A DNA stretch of 64,000 nucleotides from Sugiyamaella lignohabitans (taxonomy: Eukaryota; Ascomycota; Dipodascomycetes; Dipodascales; Trichomonascaceae), in NCBI RefSeq assembly GCF_001640025.1, contig NC_031672.1, forward strand, positions 1,736,001-1,800,000, given 5' to 3'. The stretch's first letter is position 1. Each line of letters starts with the position of its first letter. The notes beneath the pieces were generated by a model that was given only the letters and a program-made list of their open reading frames with translations, was not told the origin of the DNA and made no database searches. Made by a program: the position numbers and the translations under genes. This document shows positions 44,770 to 56,099 of the stretch, in pieces.

Positions 44770-44830
44770 CGACTCGAGCTCAGCGAGAGGAGCAGCGGGG
44801 TCTGGGGCGGAGCCCCAGCCGCCGGAGGCA
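44770..44830 (-). repeat. Double-hairpin element, tail type A
   Basis: Full copy, first loop TCC, tail loop TGA; head 50 nt behind the NAD kinase stop, same strand as that gene. Confidence 0.95.
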
Positions 44831-44879
44831 GATCGGCACCCAGAAGCGGTGTCAGTGTCATAAATATATCTATCAAAAG

Positions 44880-46648
44880 CTATTTGGTCATGGGTTCAAA
44901 CGGTTTCTGGCGCTTGCGTTCGTTCCAGTGGAGCGTGTTGCTGAGTCGTTCGAACCACGAGGTGTTAGACCGGCCGTTGGTGACTTTGGGGAACGGGTAG
45001 CGAGATGCCGTTATGGTCAGGAAATCGCCCTTCTGGAGCTCGACTCGACTTTTACCATCAAAACTACACCAGGCCGACGACCGCGCGTCATACGGCACTC
45101 CTACTCGAATAATAAGCGAGTCTGGAAGCACAATTGGTCGGAATGATAGAGTATGTGGACAAATAGGCGAGATCAGAATGGCGGGAATATCGGGGTGAAC
45201 AAGTGATCCACCGGCAGACAACGAGTATGCAGTCGAACCGCTGGGGGTTGAAATAACCACACCATCAGCTTCCATGGAAGTGAGAAACTTGAAATCTCCA
45301 TACAGTTCAGTAGTAGTGATAGTGGGGTTTGGACCTCTGTCAACAACCACATCGTTCAAAATGCAAAACGACTCTGCTATTTTATGAGTTCGGAAAATAC
45401 CGCCACTCAGTGCGCCAGCCTCGATCTCCTTCTGTAAATCGTTGTATCCTTTCTTGACTTTACCATCGTCATACGACCGGAACACTGTACACGAGAATCT
45501 CATCCGCAAAGCACACGAAATACCGTTATCCAGGACATCTTTAATGACGTCTTTGCGATCTTCATAGCTGTATTCCGTCATGAATCCCAGGCTTCCAAGA
45601 CCGATACTGAGCACCGGCGGCACGATATTCTGGAACAGCCAACTTGTAAAAAGAACGGTACCGTCACCACCCAAAGTGATAACGAAATCAAACAGATTGG
45701 GGTTCTTAAAACACATATCCTGAGTCCAGAACGACAATCGTTTCAACCCCGGATGGCCCGATAATACCAGCTCTTTGTAGTCGAATTCCGGGTGATCGCG
45801 CAACACGTCCTGAACGGAAATGTTCAACGGCCCGTGCACCGTCTCCAGCGTCAGTAGCCACAGCGCCAGCTCCCGAGTAATCGGGACCAGCGACGAGTCC
45901 ATGATCTTGCTCACAATCAGAATATTCCTCATATTCAGTTTCATCGAGATATTACCTATCACGTTAGCACTTCTGGGGGGAAACAGATGCCTCCGGCGGC
46001 TGGGGCTCCGCCCCAGACCCTGGTTGCTCCTCTCGCTCCGCTCGAGTCGTTATGGGGGGATGGTGCCTCCGGCGGCTGGGGCGCTGCCCCAGACCCTGTA
46101 GCTCCTGCTTCGCAGGAGTTCTGTCACCATCGAAGCAACGACTCGAGCGCAGCGAGAGGAGCAACCAGGGTCTGGGGCGGAGCCCCAGCCGCCGGAGGCA
46201 TGTCCGTCAGCCACTTACTCAGGTTGTTAGAAAGGTCCCGCACCGACACAACCATTTCCGAGATAGCGTCTTTGCTGAGGATCTGGACCATGGGCTCACG
46301 GGGAGTTACTGGGGAATAGAGGGATCCGGAGGGAGCGCTTTCGGGGAGGTGGTCGTCTTCGTCGTCTTCGGTGTTTAGATTCAGGTTGTCCAGATTGAGC
46401 GAGTTGTGGACCATGCAAATCGAGCTTCGTTTGGGCATCACCGATGGCCCGTGGAACATGCTGTCTTTGGCAAGCGAGTCCGGCAGACCCTTGCGGATGA
46501 TATCGCTCAATTTGGCCGCCGATGACACTCGATGTGGGTTCGCTGTGGGCGATTTAATGGGAATAGGAACCACTCGCGCTTGTGAGGGAAGTGGTCCATG
46601 TGCATCTTGGCCTCCTCGTAGCCCATTTTTATCTGGTGGATATGACAT
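44880..46648 (-). CDS. UTR1: NAD kinase (Utr1/Yef1 family)
   Basis: Complement(join(44880..45955, 46219..46648)), 501 residues. It phosphorylates NAD(H) to NADP(H) with ATP. The N-terminal 140 residues are variable with an acidic patch; the conserved SVRDLSNNLS|NISMKLNMRN segment is rebuilt by splicing (Ser codon A|GT). The catalytic domain has GGDGT (about residue 240), NDVVVDRGPNP and TPSGSTAYSLSAGGS (about 383), all family hallmarks. The start is the ATG at 46648; an upstream frame extension lacks another ATG. The absence of a mitochondrial-looking leader favours the cytosolic Utr1 type over Pos5. Confidence 0.93.
45956..46218 (-). other. UTR1: NAD kinase intron with three elements
   Basis: 263 nt; donor GTAAGT, branch GCTAAC, acceptor GTGATAG. 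The first element head begins 18 nt after the donor. Three double-hairpin elements make up about two thirds of the intron. Confidence 0.93.
45988..46200. repeat. Cluster of three double-hairpin elements in NAD kinase intron
   Basis: Plus copies 45988-46049 (type A, loop TCC) and 46064-46118 (type B, loop GCT); minus copy 46139-46200 (type A, loop TCC). The last two form the usual tail-to-tail pair, and the first is an extra copy. Confidence 0.95.
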
Positions 46649-49331
46649 TCTCGTAGATTCGACTTCCTTTTTTCGGTTGGTCAATTGTCTATTCAAGCGG
46701 ATCAAGCTATTCAATCAGCAGCTCAATCAGTCCTTGATCTGTTTTGTCAGTGATAACCAGTTCAATTCAATGACTCGTTAGTTATAGATCAAAATGTCAA
46801 AACAAAAACCAATTGATTAGTAAGTGAACTTGGGTCAGTTATTTCAGGATGGTCAACCAGGCTTGTTAATGGTTCCTAGATTGTCAAGGGGTCACTGTTT
46901 TTCAATGAAGGCACTGCTTTCTTTCGCTATATTTGCTGTTCTGATTCTACAGTATATAGCACTTTAACCTAGTTATTGCTGTCAAAGTTTGTTTTCCAAC
47001 TGAAAGATTGTCAACCGGATTGTCAGCTGAGTAACAGGTTAGTAAGACCACTGTTGGACTGGCAACTGGCTGTACGACTCCAGCCAAGCTAATTTACACC
47101 TGAGGGCGAAACTGAAAGTGAATGGAAGGTTGGAATATCCACAGTCTGATCTTGTGGTCCGCCTTTAGACTTAAAAGCAACGTTCTTGTACAGAGAAACC
47201 AGTGTTTGCTATGTAATTGTCAGAGGAAACAAATCGCTATTGTTTCAAGAAACGTGCATATCGTGGCCACCGAAAACCGGGGGATCTTGCGATAGCAGCC
47301 GTATATGGTTGGTTCCTGCGGACCATTCCACTCCATACTCGGACCAATTTATCCGATGTGGAGGAGGAGTATGAACTAGCAGCAGCACCCGAATGGTCGT
47401 TTCTTCGTTCACTATTTAACAACCCTGCTTCCTGGTAACTAATTTCCATTTAATAAATTTATTTAATACTATTTTTTCTTTCTTTACATGGTTTTTGCAG
47501 TTCATTATTTCCGGTTTCCGGTGAGCCTTACAACACAGTGGTATGACTTTCTCGGCTCGGCGACTGTCCTCTGCAGTTCCAGTCAGCTTAGAATGAGTAT
47601 TTATTCCCAACCTGGGTCCCGTAATCCTGAGCCACCTTTTGATTTTCTAACTTACTTCGAATCGTCAGATGGTCGTCAGATTCATTCATAGATTACATCT
47701 TCTAACGATTCGAAAATAGGATTGAATGAAAAACTGCTTCCAAATGCTTTCCGTGTTCTCTCAGAATCCTGTGACCTACTGAACTTGTTCTCGAATAATT
47801 TTCTGCATAAACTAACTAACCTAACTAAACCAGTTAATGTATTAGTCCAGTATATCTTTGCATGATCCAATATTTATTTGCATATACTAACTGTTCCTAA
47901 CTGTTCATTGCATATTTCAACTTATCAGTGCATATAAGACCTACATTGCATGATCCTCTAACACTTTATTGAAACCTGAACTAATGTTTAAAGGGTCAGT
48001 TAACAGTGATTTCAACTAAATTGGATCAATCTAACAAGGCCGTTTAATTCAAGTAATTTAATGGTAAGGGCAGGGATCTATCAACGCTCAGCCTCAGCCT
48101 CCGGCGGCTGGGTTTTCGCCCCAGACCCCATGCTCCTCTCGCTCCGCTCGAGTCGTTGCGTGTGCGGTCCCTGTAACTCCTACGAAGCAGGACCAATGAT
48201 TTTCTGTGTGTAGTTCGCGGTAAACTACCGGAACAGATGGAGTCTCATCCAAGCAATTAGTGGGCATATAGGCTAGATAGTCTGGAGACGCTTCTTCTCT
48301 GTCAGAAAAAGAGATGTAGACACTCAGTGAACGGAAGTATGCTTCACTGAACTAACAACTTAGACATATTTCAAATTTCGAATTAATTACAATGAAAGTA
48401 AGGATCGAGTGAGGAATATTTGACCTCTCAATACGATGATTTCATTGCGTCTTCCGATATACTGTCCTTATTACAAATACACCTCGCTTTGCAACTATTA
48501 TCAGGAAGGCAATATAAATTGGCTACTTTTTGACATAGTTATGAGCCAATCGTATATCACCGAACTGCACTGGTACTCTTCTACAATACATAAAACTGTT
48601 CCGCTTATTTGTTAGAGTACAGGTAACCAAGCCTATGTCTTTGAATACAGACAGATCCATTGCCAGAACTTTCTGTCTAGCAATCAGGATTCTTTGATTA
48701 TACTGGACGATCCAGCGGAGCATAGGTGAATAGTAAACAAATAGATTAATATTAGAACAAGAGTAGAAAGTACATAGAGACAACAAGTTAACGAAAGGCT
48801 CGGACAGTTGCTGCGATTAATGGTGCGAATTCTTACCAGAGGATCAAACAGCTATGAGAGATAATGCAGAATAGTGGATGATACAAACTTGCTCTCGGTG
48901 ATGGACAATCCTCTGGTAGCGAATAGCGGAGGACACGATGCAATTTGTGTTCGCTCCAGCAGCCGAGCCTTGAAATAATGATGCAAATTTGAAGGGCACG
49001 ATGCAAGTTGTGCTCGCTCCGGCAGCTCCCTTCGCCGCTAACCTTGACCAGAGGCTAATAATAAATAGATAAAAAAAGAAGAAAGAAATGAAGCCTGAAT
49101 GATATGGAGTAGGAATGGAATCCAGGTGGAATACGTCTGTGAATGGCGTTGGACAAAGGATGACAAGACTAGATATCCCAGTATGACTCGGGATGCCAAT
49201 ACTAGAGCATCTCATGTTAAGGACATCAAGCGCAAAGTGCAGCTACCGATTATCCTAGGTCTGAGATGCAAGAGATACTAGTCGATGGCATGATTTCCGT
49301 GTGTGGAAGAGAGTCCAACTGAATTACTGAT
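46649..49331. other. 2.7-kb stretch without a supported gene
   Basis: Contains one altered double-hairpin element (48097-48155), a decayed remnant near 48177-48195, and an imperfect 64-bp direct duplication around GATGCAATTTGTGTTCGCTCC (starts near 48934 and 48998). A frame ending at 47438 (EYELAAAPEWSFLRSLF) looks protein-like but has no ATG. Confidence 0.5.
48097..48155 (+). repeat. Double-hairpin element, first hairpin altered
   Basis: Head GCCTCCGGCGG, then CTGGG-TTTTC-GCCCCAG, so the stem is shortened, with a normal type-A tail (loop TCC). A decayed opposite half may follow at 48177-48195. Confidence 0.85.
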
Positions 49332-50042
49332 TCACCAGACGATCATGTGGTACCTTGGAGGGGGAAATGGTGGAGTTCCAACTGGTTTACTTGGTACTTT
49401 GAACGGATCCTCTTTAGATGGTGAGGGACTACTCTGAATTGGTTTGATATATCCTGGAAGAGTATCAGTAGGAGGCTGGGGTGTCGTCTTCTTTCCGCAA
49501 AGTTTCTTGAACATCTTCTTGACTGTGGTTCGTTTCTTCTCTTTCTTCATTGGGTCCAGAGTGTATGGTGAGTCAGTAGTGGGAGAATAGGTAGTTGTCT
49601 TTGGTACTCCAGGAAGTTTGAATGATTCTGTTGATCCCTTTTGTTTGGTGGATCCTGGTGAGGTAGATGGCGTTTCGGTCTTCTTTTTCTCTCCAACATA
49701 TCTCTTGGAGGCAGCAAATTGGGCTGCTTTCTTTCTCCCTCCCTCTTTCTTCTCCCTGGGTTCCTTTTCCCGGATGGGGCATAGTATGACGCCAACCAGT
49801 ACGACCACGAGAGCAGCAAGTTCAATCTTCTCTTTCATTTTGCCCAATCTCCCCTTCATCTTTGGAGGAGGTGGAGGAAGGGGTGCCCACATCTCAGTGG
49901 CTTGAACAGACCATCTTTCATTCATAATAGGTTCCTTCTCTGGAACCGGCTCATCACGTTTACCAAAGAGAAACGAGACGTAAGTAGTAGGTAGGAGCAA
50001 ATTGCCCAAAGACTTGATCTTGTTCCAGTGACAATGAAACAT
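49332..50042 (-). CDS. Hypothetical single-pass membrane protein
   Basis: 236 residues from the ATG at 50042. One hydrophobic segment (IELAALVVVLVGVILCPI, about residues 77-94) follows a short Pro-rich stretch (PLPPPPPK) and is flanked by Lys-rich segments; the C-terminal half is Lys/Pro/Thr/Ser-rich with repeated KK motifs, which would face the cytosol. I do not recognise a family. Codon use is not obviously aberrant. An isolated gene of this composition may be lineage-specific; expression is unproven. Confidence 0.5.
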   Translation of the reverse strand: MFHCHWNKIKSLGNLLLPTTYVSFLFGKRDEPVPEKEPIMNERWSVQATEMWAPLPPPPPKMKGRLGKMKEKIELAALVVVLVGVILCPIREKEPREKKEGGRKKAAQFAASKRYVGEKKKTETPSTSPGSTKQKGSTESFKLPGVPKTTTYSPTTDSPYTLDPMKKEKKRTTVKKMFKKLCGKKTTPQPPTDTLPGYIKPIQSSPSPSKEDPFKVPSKPVGTPPFPPPRYHMIVW

Positions 50043-50097
50043 AGTGAAATAATTTAGAACAATAAGAATTAACAATTCGGATTCAACCGTAATAACT

Positions 50098-50217
50098 GAT
50101 TCTACTTGAAATAATTGTAAAATCAATCAGAAAACTAGCCTTTAGTCGGTCTTTAACGATTCTACTTCAAATAATTGTAAAATCAATCAGAAAATTAGCG
50201 CTTAGTCTGTCCTTAAC
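50098..50217. repeat. 60-bp tandem duplication
   Basis: Two units starting GATTCTACTT at 50098 and 50158, differing at about eight positions, just upstream of the hypothetical membrane protein. Confidence 0.9.
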
Positions 50218-50759
50218 AATTGTGGCCAGCTGTGAGAACGTTGATTAAGTGATAAGCAAGAAGAGAAGAGAATGCGGGCGAGGTGATCAATATATATATT
50301 GTTGTTCCATATATTATGCGGAAGTAAGCAAGATTATGCTTGAATAAGAGTGGGTACATGCGCAGGGACGGGAGGCAGATGCGTGCATTATCGCCCACGG
50401 TACGTGATAAACCGACCAAGAAATGTTATGGAGGTTATCAAACCCGAGGAGATATGAGATATATCCACTATCACTCAGATCAGGGGATGTGTCTTGATAA
50501 ATTAATGCTAGAGATCAAGTTTGATCGGTTGGCAGGGATTAGAGTTAAAGATCAGCGATGACGGCTGATCTGATAGCTGTTAGTGTATGCATGTCACGGT
50601 TAAGGCATGCGGGGATTATCGCATTCTGAATCACGGACGGGGTCCTCAGATCACAGCAGACGTTTTCGTTGTTCCAACCAAAACCAGCCAGTCCAGACTG
50701 GATTTCTCATTTAATATATTAAGAATATTCTGTGATGTTTTGAGGAATACAGGGTATAC

Positions 50760-50945
50760 GGTTGATCTAATGGGAACTAACCATGGGTTGTAAACCATAT
50801 TTGTGAAACAAACTGGTGCTAGTCATCTCCAGATACGAATGAAATTCTCATTCTGTTCACATATTCATATATTAAAAAAATGGATTGTTGAGCTAATGAG
50901 AACTAAACCATGGGTTACAAAGTATATTGTGAAACAAACTGATAC
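50760..50945. repeat. Imperfect direct repeat of about 65 bp
   Basis: Segments at about 50760-50825 and 50880-50950 share GTTGATCTAATGGGAACTAA-like and CCATGGGTT...TGTGAAACAAACTG blocks with point changes, separated by about 60 bp. Confidence 0.65.
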
Positions 50946-52789
50946 TACTCATCTTCAAATTCAATCTACATACAGATATTCAAAAGTCTACCGGGTAAAA
51001 GCTGGCTATAATTTAGTTCATCCTCATATATATTTTTCTTGTTCAATTTTAGGCTCCTATTAGTACATCCTAAGTTTCGATTTAATTCTTTGGAATTAAA
51101 ATCTTAAGAAACCGTTAATTCCTTTAGAAGATAAATGGATATATTTTTTAATGTGATACCTGCGAGCCATCACTTGTTACCCGGCTCTTTGAAAGCCACT
51201 ATTACAGCGATACTAGCAGTTTGCTGATTCCATTAGATTTCATGACCCAGTAGGTGACACTCGATGTCGTGGGCTAAAGATATGAAATAAATAATTATAT
51301 GAATTCATGAGTTTAGTTACGATCCACCCATGGTTGTGAAGGCACTAGCTGAAATTTGACCAATATCCTCTTTCCGATCCAGCAAAGCGTTACTCCGGGT
51401 AACCCTATATTAAAAGGGTTACTGTAACCTATACCAGAGTAGCAGCGGCTCAGAAAATAGTCATGTGTAAGTTATTGAGTCAATATCCTCGTTAATTAAC
51501 TGAAAAATGTTTGTTTATGTTTCTGGTCAACGATATATCCAGGATATCAATGCCTTAATTTGATCCATCAGTGCGATTTCTACGACTCAGAACGCACAGC
51601 ACGCAATTTCTAAGGTGCAATTCCGGGTAACACTAAACCGAAAGAAAGCTGGAAAAGTTGCTGGAATACGGAAAACAAAATCCGCCTTGATAGCACTTAA
51701 TACCAAAAAAAGCTTGAATAAGCTCTTCAAAAGGTACATAAAAAATAAAGAACAACCCAGGTGTGAAAATTGGCAGAATGGTGTTTTCCAATCATCGGGT
51801 CATACGTGACGGTCACAGTTCACGTATTAACATTAGCATTTACCATTACAGTTTGGATTGGCACACAGAATATAAATATCCATACTAATACCCCCAGCTG
51901 GTTGCTCTCCTAAACTCACAATTTTTTTAAAAAATAGAGGATCTCCTCTGAAGAAGGAAAATAAAGGTTTTGAGAAAAAGAACCGTTTCTAATAGTAAAA
52001 GTTATGCAATGGCCCATAGATATAATCATAGGTATAACCAGCAAATTCCAGAAACCAGCCTATGCACACGCTTCAATAAGGGGCCAAGACAGTAGTTGAA
52101 CATAGCATTTCACCGGCAAGAACCATTGTTATATGCAAGAAATATTTGTCAGGACTCGCGGTCCTGTACTTGATATGTAGAATTTTAATGGGAATAAGAT
52201 AATCGGTGAAAAATGGACGGTAATCTGGCAGGTGTAATGTGTGGTTATGTTGTTTACAGCTCAGAGTCGATATGTCAACCGCGAAACCTGGAGTAGTGCG
52301 TAGTTCTAGGGCCTAAGTAATCGGTTACGCTAACAATTTCCAGCTTAACAGCATGGCAATCTTGGTCACTACTACCTTGTAGATTAATACCAGGTCTGCA
52401 GTGAAAATACAGTGAGTTATTACTAAACTACTGCTCTAAATTGTGACTTTAATGGAAAATAGTTATACATTTATTTCACATTTTCTGGACCGGGGCCCAG
52501 TGCCCAGTGGAGTATTGAGACCACCGTTTTATCGTACCAAGCTAAGGCATTCAATAATTCACCATTAATTAGCTGTCCCACGTGAGACACCAGATTTAGT
52601 TTAGCCATTAACTATACTAACAATTTGACTGGTCTAACGGTTCAAATACAGGGGTCGCTTCCCCACACCTTGGACCCTGCATGATCTACTGGCAGGTTGC
52701 ACGGCTATAAATTTTTTTACTGCATATAATTGTCGAAGATGTTCAAGTAGGAGTAGAGAGTATTGATATTTCATAAAGAACTCAACGAG

Positions 52790-54214
52790 ATGTCAAGATT
52801 ACCCAAGGTCGTGGCTTGGAAGTCAGAGAGTGACATATCCGAGCTGAAAGATTTGTTTTACGGAGGAAATAATAATAGCAAAAACAATTACGGCGATGCT
52901 AGCCACGATCCTCGGATAAGAGCACTGGCCAAGGTCAAGGCCTATCAAACTCGAGCTGCGAGTCTTCCTCACTCGATTGAATCCACTTCATTAATAACAG
53001 CAGCTATTTTAAATGATACACCAGACAGAGACTCGGATGCCAGTCGTATGGCATATTCAATGGCTATTATCCGGTTTGTAAATGGCTTGCTTGATCCATC
53101 TCAGCAGTCTCAATATGCCATTCCTTTACATCTGCTAGCCAAGACGCTAGATCTACCCTCAGCATTTGTAGAATTACGGCATGTAGCAACACACGAATCT
53201 CTTCCCTCGCTCGAGGCTCTTCGTAGTATGGCATCAAGAGCTCTTGATTGGTTATGGCATCATTATTGGTCTCGTAACTCATACGACGACAGTCAGAAAC
53301 AGCTCGAGTCGTCTGGTGATCTCGATAACAAACGAGAGAATATCAAAGAGCTGTTACGAGAATGGAGACGTATCAGGAGATCAGATCCTGGAAAATTGAT
53401 GCGTGTTGGCGATGGATCGCCTGAAGGAGTTAAATTTTGGAAACTTGTGAAAAAGATACAAACCAGCATAGAACAGGATGAAGAACTGTTTGTAGAAGTT
53501 CTGTTGAACAAAAACGTTTTAGTACCATCTGGATCAGATGGAATCAAGAAACTTTCTTCATCGATAAAATTATTTGGTCCCCTATTCGACTATCTTAAAA
53601 CAGGAGCTACTGAAGGGTTTGCTCAAAGACTAGCATTACATTCCATCAACCTTCTCAATAACCAAAAAACATCGATGGACTGGTCTCCAACTGGATCTAA
53701 AGATGAACTATCAGAAAAACCCCAGCAGCCTGAACCGCATTTCTTCACCGCACTCACGGAATGGTCTAAATATCTCATCGTTCCGTCACGCAAGAAGCAA
53801 ACCATCAACAGCATACTCCTAACCGATGTTGACGAAGTTCTCCGTGAGCTACTTCTACTACCTCGCCAATGGAATGTAGACATTTTAGAAAGTTACCTGG
53901 ATAAAACCCGAAACATAAAAATAACCGAGAGCTCACTCGACCGGACCAAACTCACAGAACTAGTCAAACAAATGGCGCATCAAGTCGAAGCATTCCACAA
54001 CATCAGCATCACTCCCCACGAACCCTCAACCACCAACATCGCCGAACAGCGCAAACGAGTCCGCGACACAGACTCCCAACTCGAACAATATGCCAAACGA
54101 CTCAAATCACAGAAACCGGAAAACCCTGATTCACCTGCTATCTCTACTGCACCTCCTACCGCCGGTTGGCAGACCGTAGACAACTGGACCCCTCGCCCCA
54201 TCGGGGTTCTGTAA
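52790..54214 (+). CDS. LAS1: Pre-rRNA ITS2 endonuclease Las1
   Basis: 474 residues. Las1 with Grc3 cleaves ITS2 at C2 during 60S maturation. The N-terminal HEPN domain holds the nuclease motif RHxxTH as RHVATH (about residues 129-134), preceded by SDISELKDLFYG and RALAKVKAYQTR typical of the family. The C-terminal half is divergent and ends with GWQTVDNWTPRPIGVL, matching the conserved Las1 tail that contacts Grc3. The start at 52790 gives MSRLPKVVAWKS, the usual N-terminus. No intron. It converges on GAL1; an element starts 19 nt after the stop. Confidence 0.9.
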   Translation: MSRLPKVVAWKSESDISELKDLFYGGNNNSKNNYGDASHDPRIRALAKVKAYQTRAASLPHSIESTSLITAAILNDTPDRDSDASRMAYSMAIIRFVNGLLDPSQQSQYAIPLHLLAKTLDLPSAFVELRHVATHESLPSLEALRSMASRALDWLWHHYWSRNSYDDSQKQLESSGDLDNKRENIKELLREWRRIRRSDPGKLMRVGDGSPEGVKFWKLVKKIQTSIEQDEELFVEVLLNKNVLVPSGSDGIKKLSSSIKLFGPLFDYLKTGATEGFAQRLALHSINLLNNQKTSMDWSPTGSKDELSEKPQQPEPHFFTALTEWSKYLIVPSRKKQTINSILLTDVDEVLRELLLLPRQWNVDILESYLDKTRNIKITESSLDRTKLTELVKQMAHQVEAFHNISITPHEPSTTNIAEQRKRVRDTDSQLEQYAKRLKSQKPENPDSPAISTAPPTAGWQTVDNWTPRPIGVL

Positions 54215-54436
54215 TCACTGGGGGATGGGGAATGCCTCCGGCGGCTGGGGCTCTGCCCCAGACCCCGTGGCTCCTCTCGCTGCGCTCGAGTCGAGCAGGG
54301 GGATCTCCGTGAAGCCTGGACCCTCAACGCCCGACTCGAGCGAAGCGAGAGGAGCAGGCGGGTCTGGGGCGCAGCCCCAGCCGCCGGAGGCAGACCCGCA
54401 TGCAGATGCTATAGACAGTAATTTATTAGATATGTT
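54215..54436. other. LAS1-GAL1 convergent spacer filled by a foldback element
   Basis: The 222 bp between stop codons consist largely of one element pair (54233-54392). Confidence 0.8.
54233..54392. repeat. Tail-to-tail pair of double-hairpin elements
   Basis: Plus half 54233-54293 (type A, loop TCT), minus half 54332-54392 (type A, loop TGC). Heads lie 19 nt from the LAS1 stop and 45 nt from the GAL1 stop. Confidence 0.95.
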
Positions 54437-55981
54437 TTAGTCCAGGCAGAGACCCGGTTCGATGAGCGTGGTGCCGTTGCCGGGCTCGGAGATGAGGATG
54501 GCTTCAGCGAGCTCGGCTTCGGTGAGGTTCGGGAATCGTTTGTTGTAGTACTGCTCGGTGAGAGCTTTGATAAGAGTAGGAGCCTTGTCGGCAGCAACGA
54601 GGTGGACTGAGGAGCCGCCGAACCCTGCTCCAGTGACTCGCGAGCCTGAGGAGCCGTTGGCGAGAGCTATGTTGCAAATGTCGTCGAGCTCGGGACACGA
54701 GTTCTGGAAGTTGTGGATGGCCGAGTAGTGACTCTCGTTCATGAGACGACCTAGTTCTGGAAGCTTTTCCTTGATAGTAGACGATTCCAGAACAGATAGG
54801 AAGTCCAATACACGTTTAGACTCCTCATAGACGTGCAGAGAACGCTTGTAAAGTTGTAGTTTCTCGTATCTGACAGGGTATGTAGTCATATAAATTCTCT
54901 TCAGCTCGTCAACAGTCAGACCGAGCTCCTCAGCAACTTCTTCAGTGGTGTGACCATCTTTCTTGTCTCCAAAGTACTGATCAACAATCTCAGAAAGTTT
55001 CGACAGTTTCTTACGAGAATCTTCAACATCGACACCATAAGCAGGTGCTGAGGGATCTTGTTTTTCGAAATACTTCTCAAGAACACCACGAAGAGTTCCT
55101 TGTTGCAAGTTACCGTCCTTGGGAATAGTCAAGCCCAGTCGTTTGGCGAGAATGTTGGCTGCCAAAGTCACCTCGACTACTCGCAGGTTATAATTAACAG
55201 GACCAGTCTCATGTTTATTAGCAGTGATCAAGGAATTGGCAATGACAAAAGCCAATTTGGGATTGGTTTCGGGGAATGCGAATTCCTTGACCTTCAATTC
55301 AGGAACAAACGACACAAACAGAGCGTGGTTCTTGAGTCCAAAAATACTAGCCGACTGATCCATACCTCCAGAATTCACACCCACATGCTGTTCACAGCGA
55401 ATCGACAGTTGAGTCAACAGAGTCTTGGAAATGTCTTTATAATCATTAGCCTGAAGAACAGCCAGAGTAGCACATACAACAAATGCAGCTGAACTACTAA
55501 GACCGCTACCAGTAGGAACATTTCCGTCAATAAGAACTTTCATACCAGTAAGACAAGAATCGACAGCAATATCTTTTGATTTCAAGTACTCTTGAGCGAC
55601 TCGGAAACCGCATCTGAAGTAGTTGACCCAGTCGGATTTGGTAGCATCGATCTGAAGCAGGTCTTTACTGATGGGGACAGTTTCAGAAGGAAAGTTGACA
55701 GAATCCACATTCGACACTTCGATGGATTGCGAGTCTTTGTCCAAAGCAATTGCCATGACCATATCGGCCTCTACAGCCATTGGCAGAACTGAAAAGTACG
55801 AATAATCGATATGGTCACCAATGATGTTGACTCTTCCCGGACTTCTCAACAGCAAATCAGGTGCACGATTTCCCCCATACTGCTCGGCAAACTTGGTCAA
55901 CAAGTTGCGGTACCGCGAGAACTGGGGTGTGGCATCGGCATAGATCTCTGACAAGTGCGATTTATGAGGAATTGGCGCCAT
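54437..55981 (-). CDS. GAL1: Galactokinase
   Basis: 514 residues, GHMP kinase family; makes galactose-1-phosphate in the Leloir pathway. Motif 1 reads GRVNIIGDHIDY (residues 49-60), with Asp where most galactokinases have Glu (GEH). Motif 2 GSGLSSSAAF (about 157-166) keeps the Ser-Ala that separates active Gal1 from Gal3-type sensors, and motif 3 is GAGFGGSS (about 450). The catalytic-base region MDQSASIFG is intact. The start ATG at 55981 matches the family N-terminus. No intron. No GAL7 or GAL10 neighbour is seen. Confidence 0.95.
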   Translation of the reverse strand: MAPIPHKSHLSEIYADATPQFSRYRNLLTKFAEQYGGNRAPDLLLRSPGRVNIIGDHIDYSYFSVLPMAVEADMVMAIALDKDSQSIEVSNVDSVNFPSETVPISKDLLQIDATKSDWVNYFRCGFRVAQEYLKSKDIAVDSCLTGMKVLIDGNVPTGSGLSSSAAFVVCATLAVLQANDYKDISKTLLTQLSIRCEQHVGVNSGGMDQSASIFGLKNHALFVSFVPELKVKEFAFPETNPKLAFVIANSLITANKHETGPVNYNLRVVEVTLAANILAKRLGLTIPKDGNLQQGTLRGVLEKYFEKQDPSAPAYGVDVEDSRKKLSKLSEIVDQYFGDKKDGHTTEEVAEELGLTVDELKRIYMTTYPVRYEKLQLYKRSLHVYEESKRVLDFLSVLESSTIKEKLPELGRLMNESHYSAIHNFQNSCPELDDICNIALANGSSGSRVTGAGFGGSSVHLVAADKAPTLIKALTEQYYNKRFPNLTEAELAEAILISEPGNGTTLIEPGLCLD

Positions 55982-56099
55982 TTTACAAAAATATCCCTAC
56001 TAACTTGTCAACAAACAACCTGTTTCTTCACACCACCACCGGCTAAGAAACATTTCACCCCATCTTTCCTCAGTGGGTTAGGTGCGCTGCACCGATCTC

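Larger units (their letters stand above)
50043..52789. other. 2.7-kb stretch without a supported gene
   Basis: Contains a 60-bp tandem duplication (50098-50217), AT-rich DNA, a pair of related segments (near 50760-50820 and 50880-50945, both with AACTAA, CCATGGGTT and GAAACAAACTG), and a short hairpin GGGTAACCC/GGGTTAC near 51397-51425. No gene seen; the right end includes the LAS1 promoter. Confidence 0.5.

Noticed and set aside
47217..47438. Protein-like frame ending EWSFLRSLFNNPASW
   Set aside because: No ATG, no splice signal I can support and no family recognised; noted as a possible relic only.
52625..52680. tRNA-like B-box (GGTTCAAAT)
   Set aside because: No matching A-box or cloverleaf arms at the right spacing.
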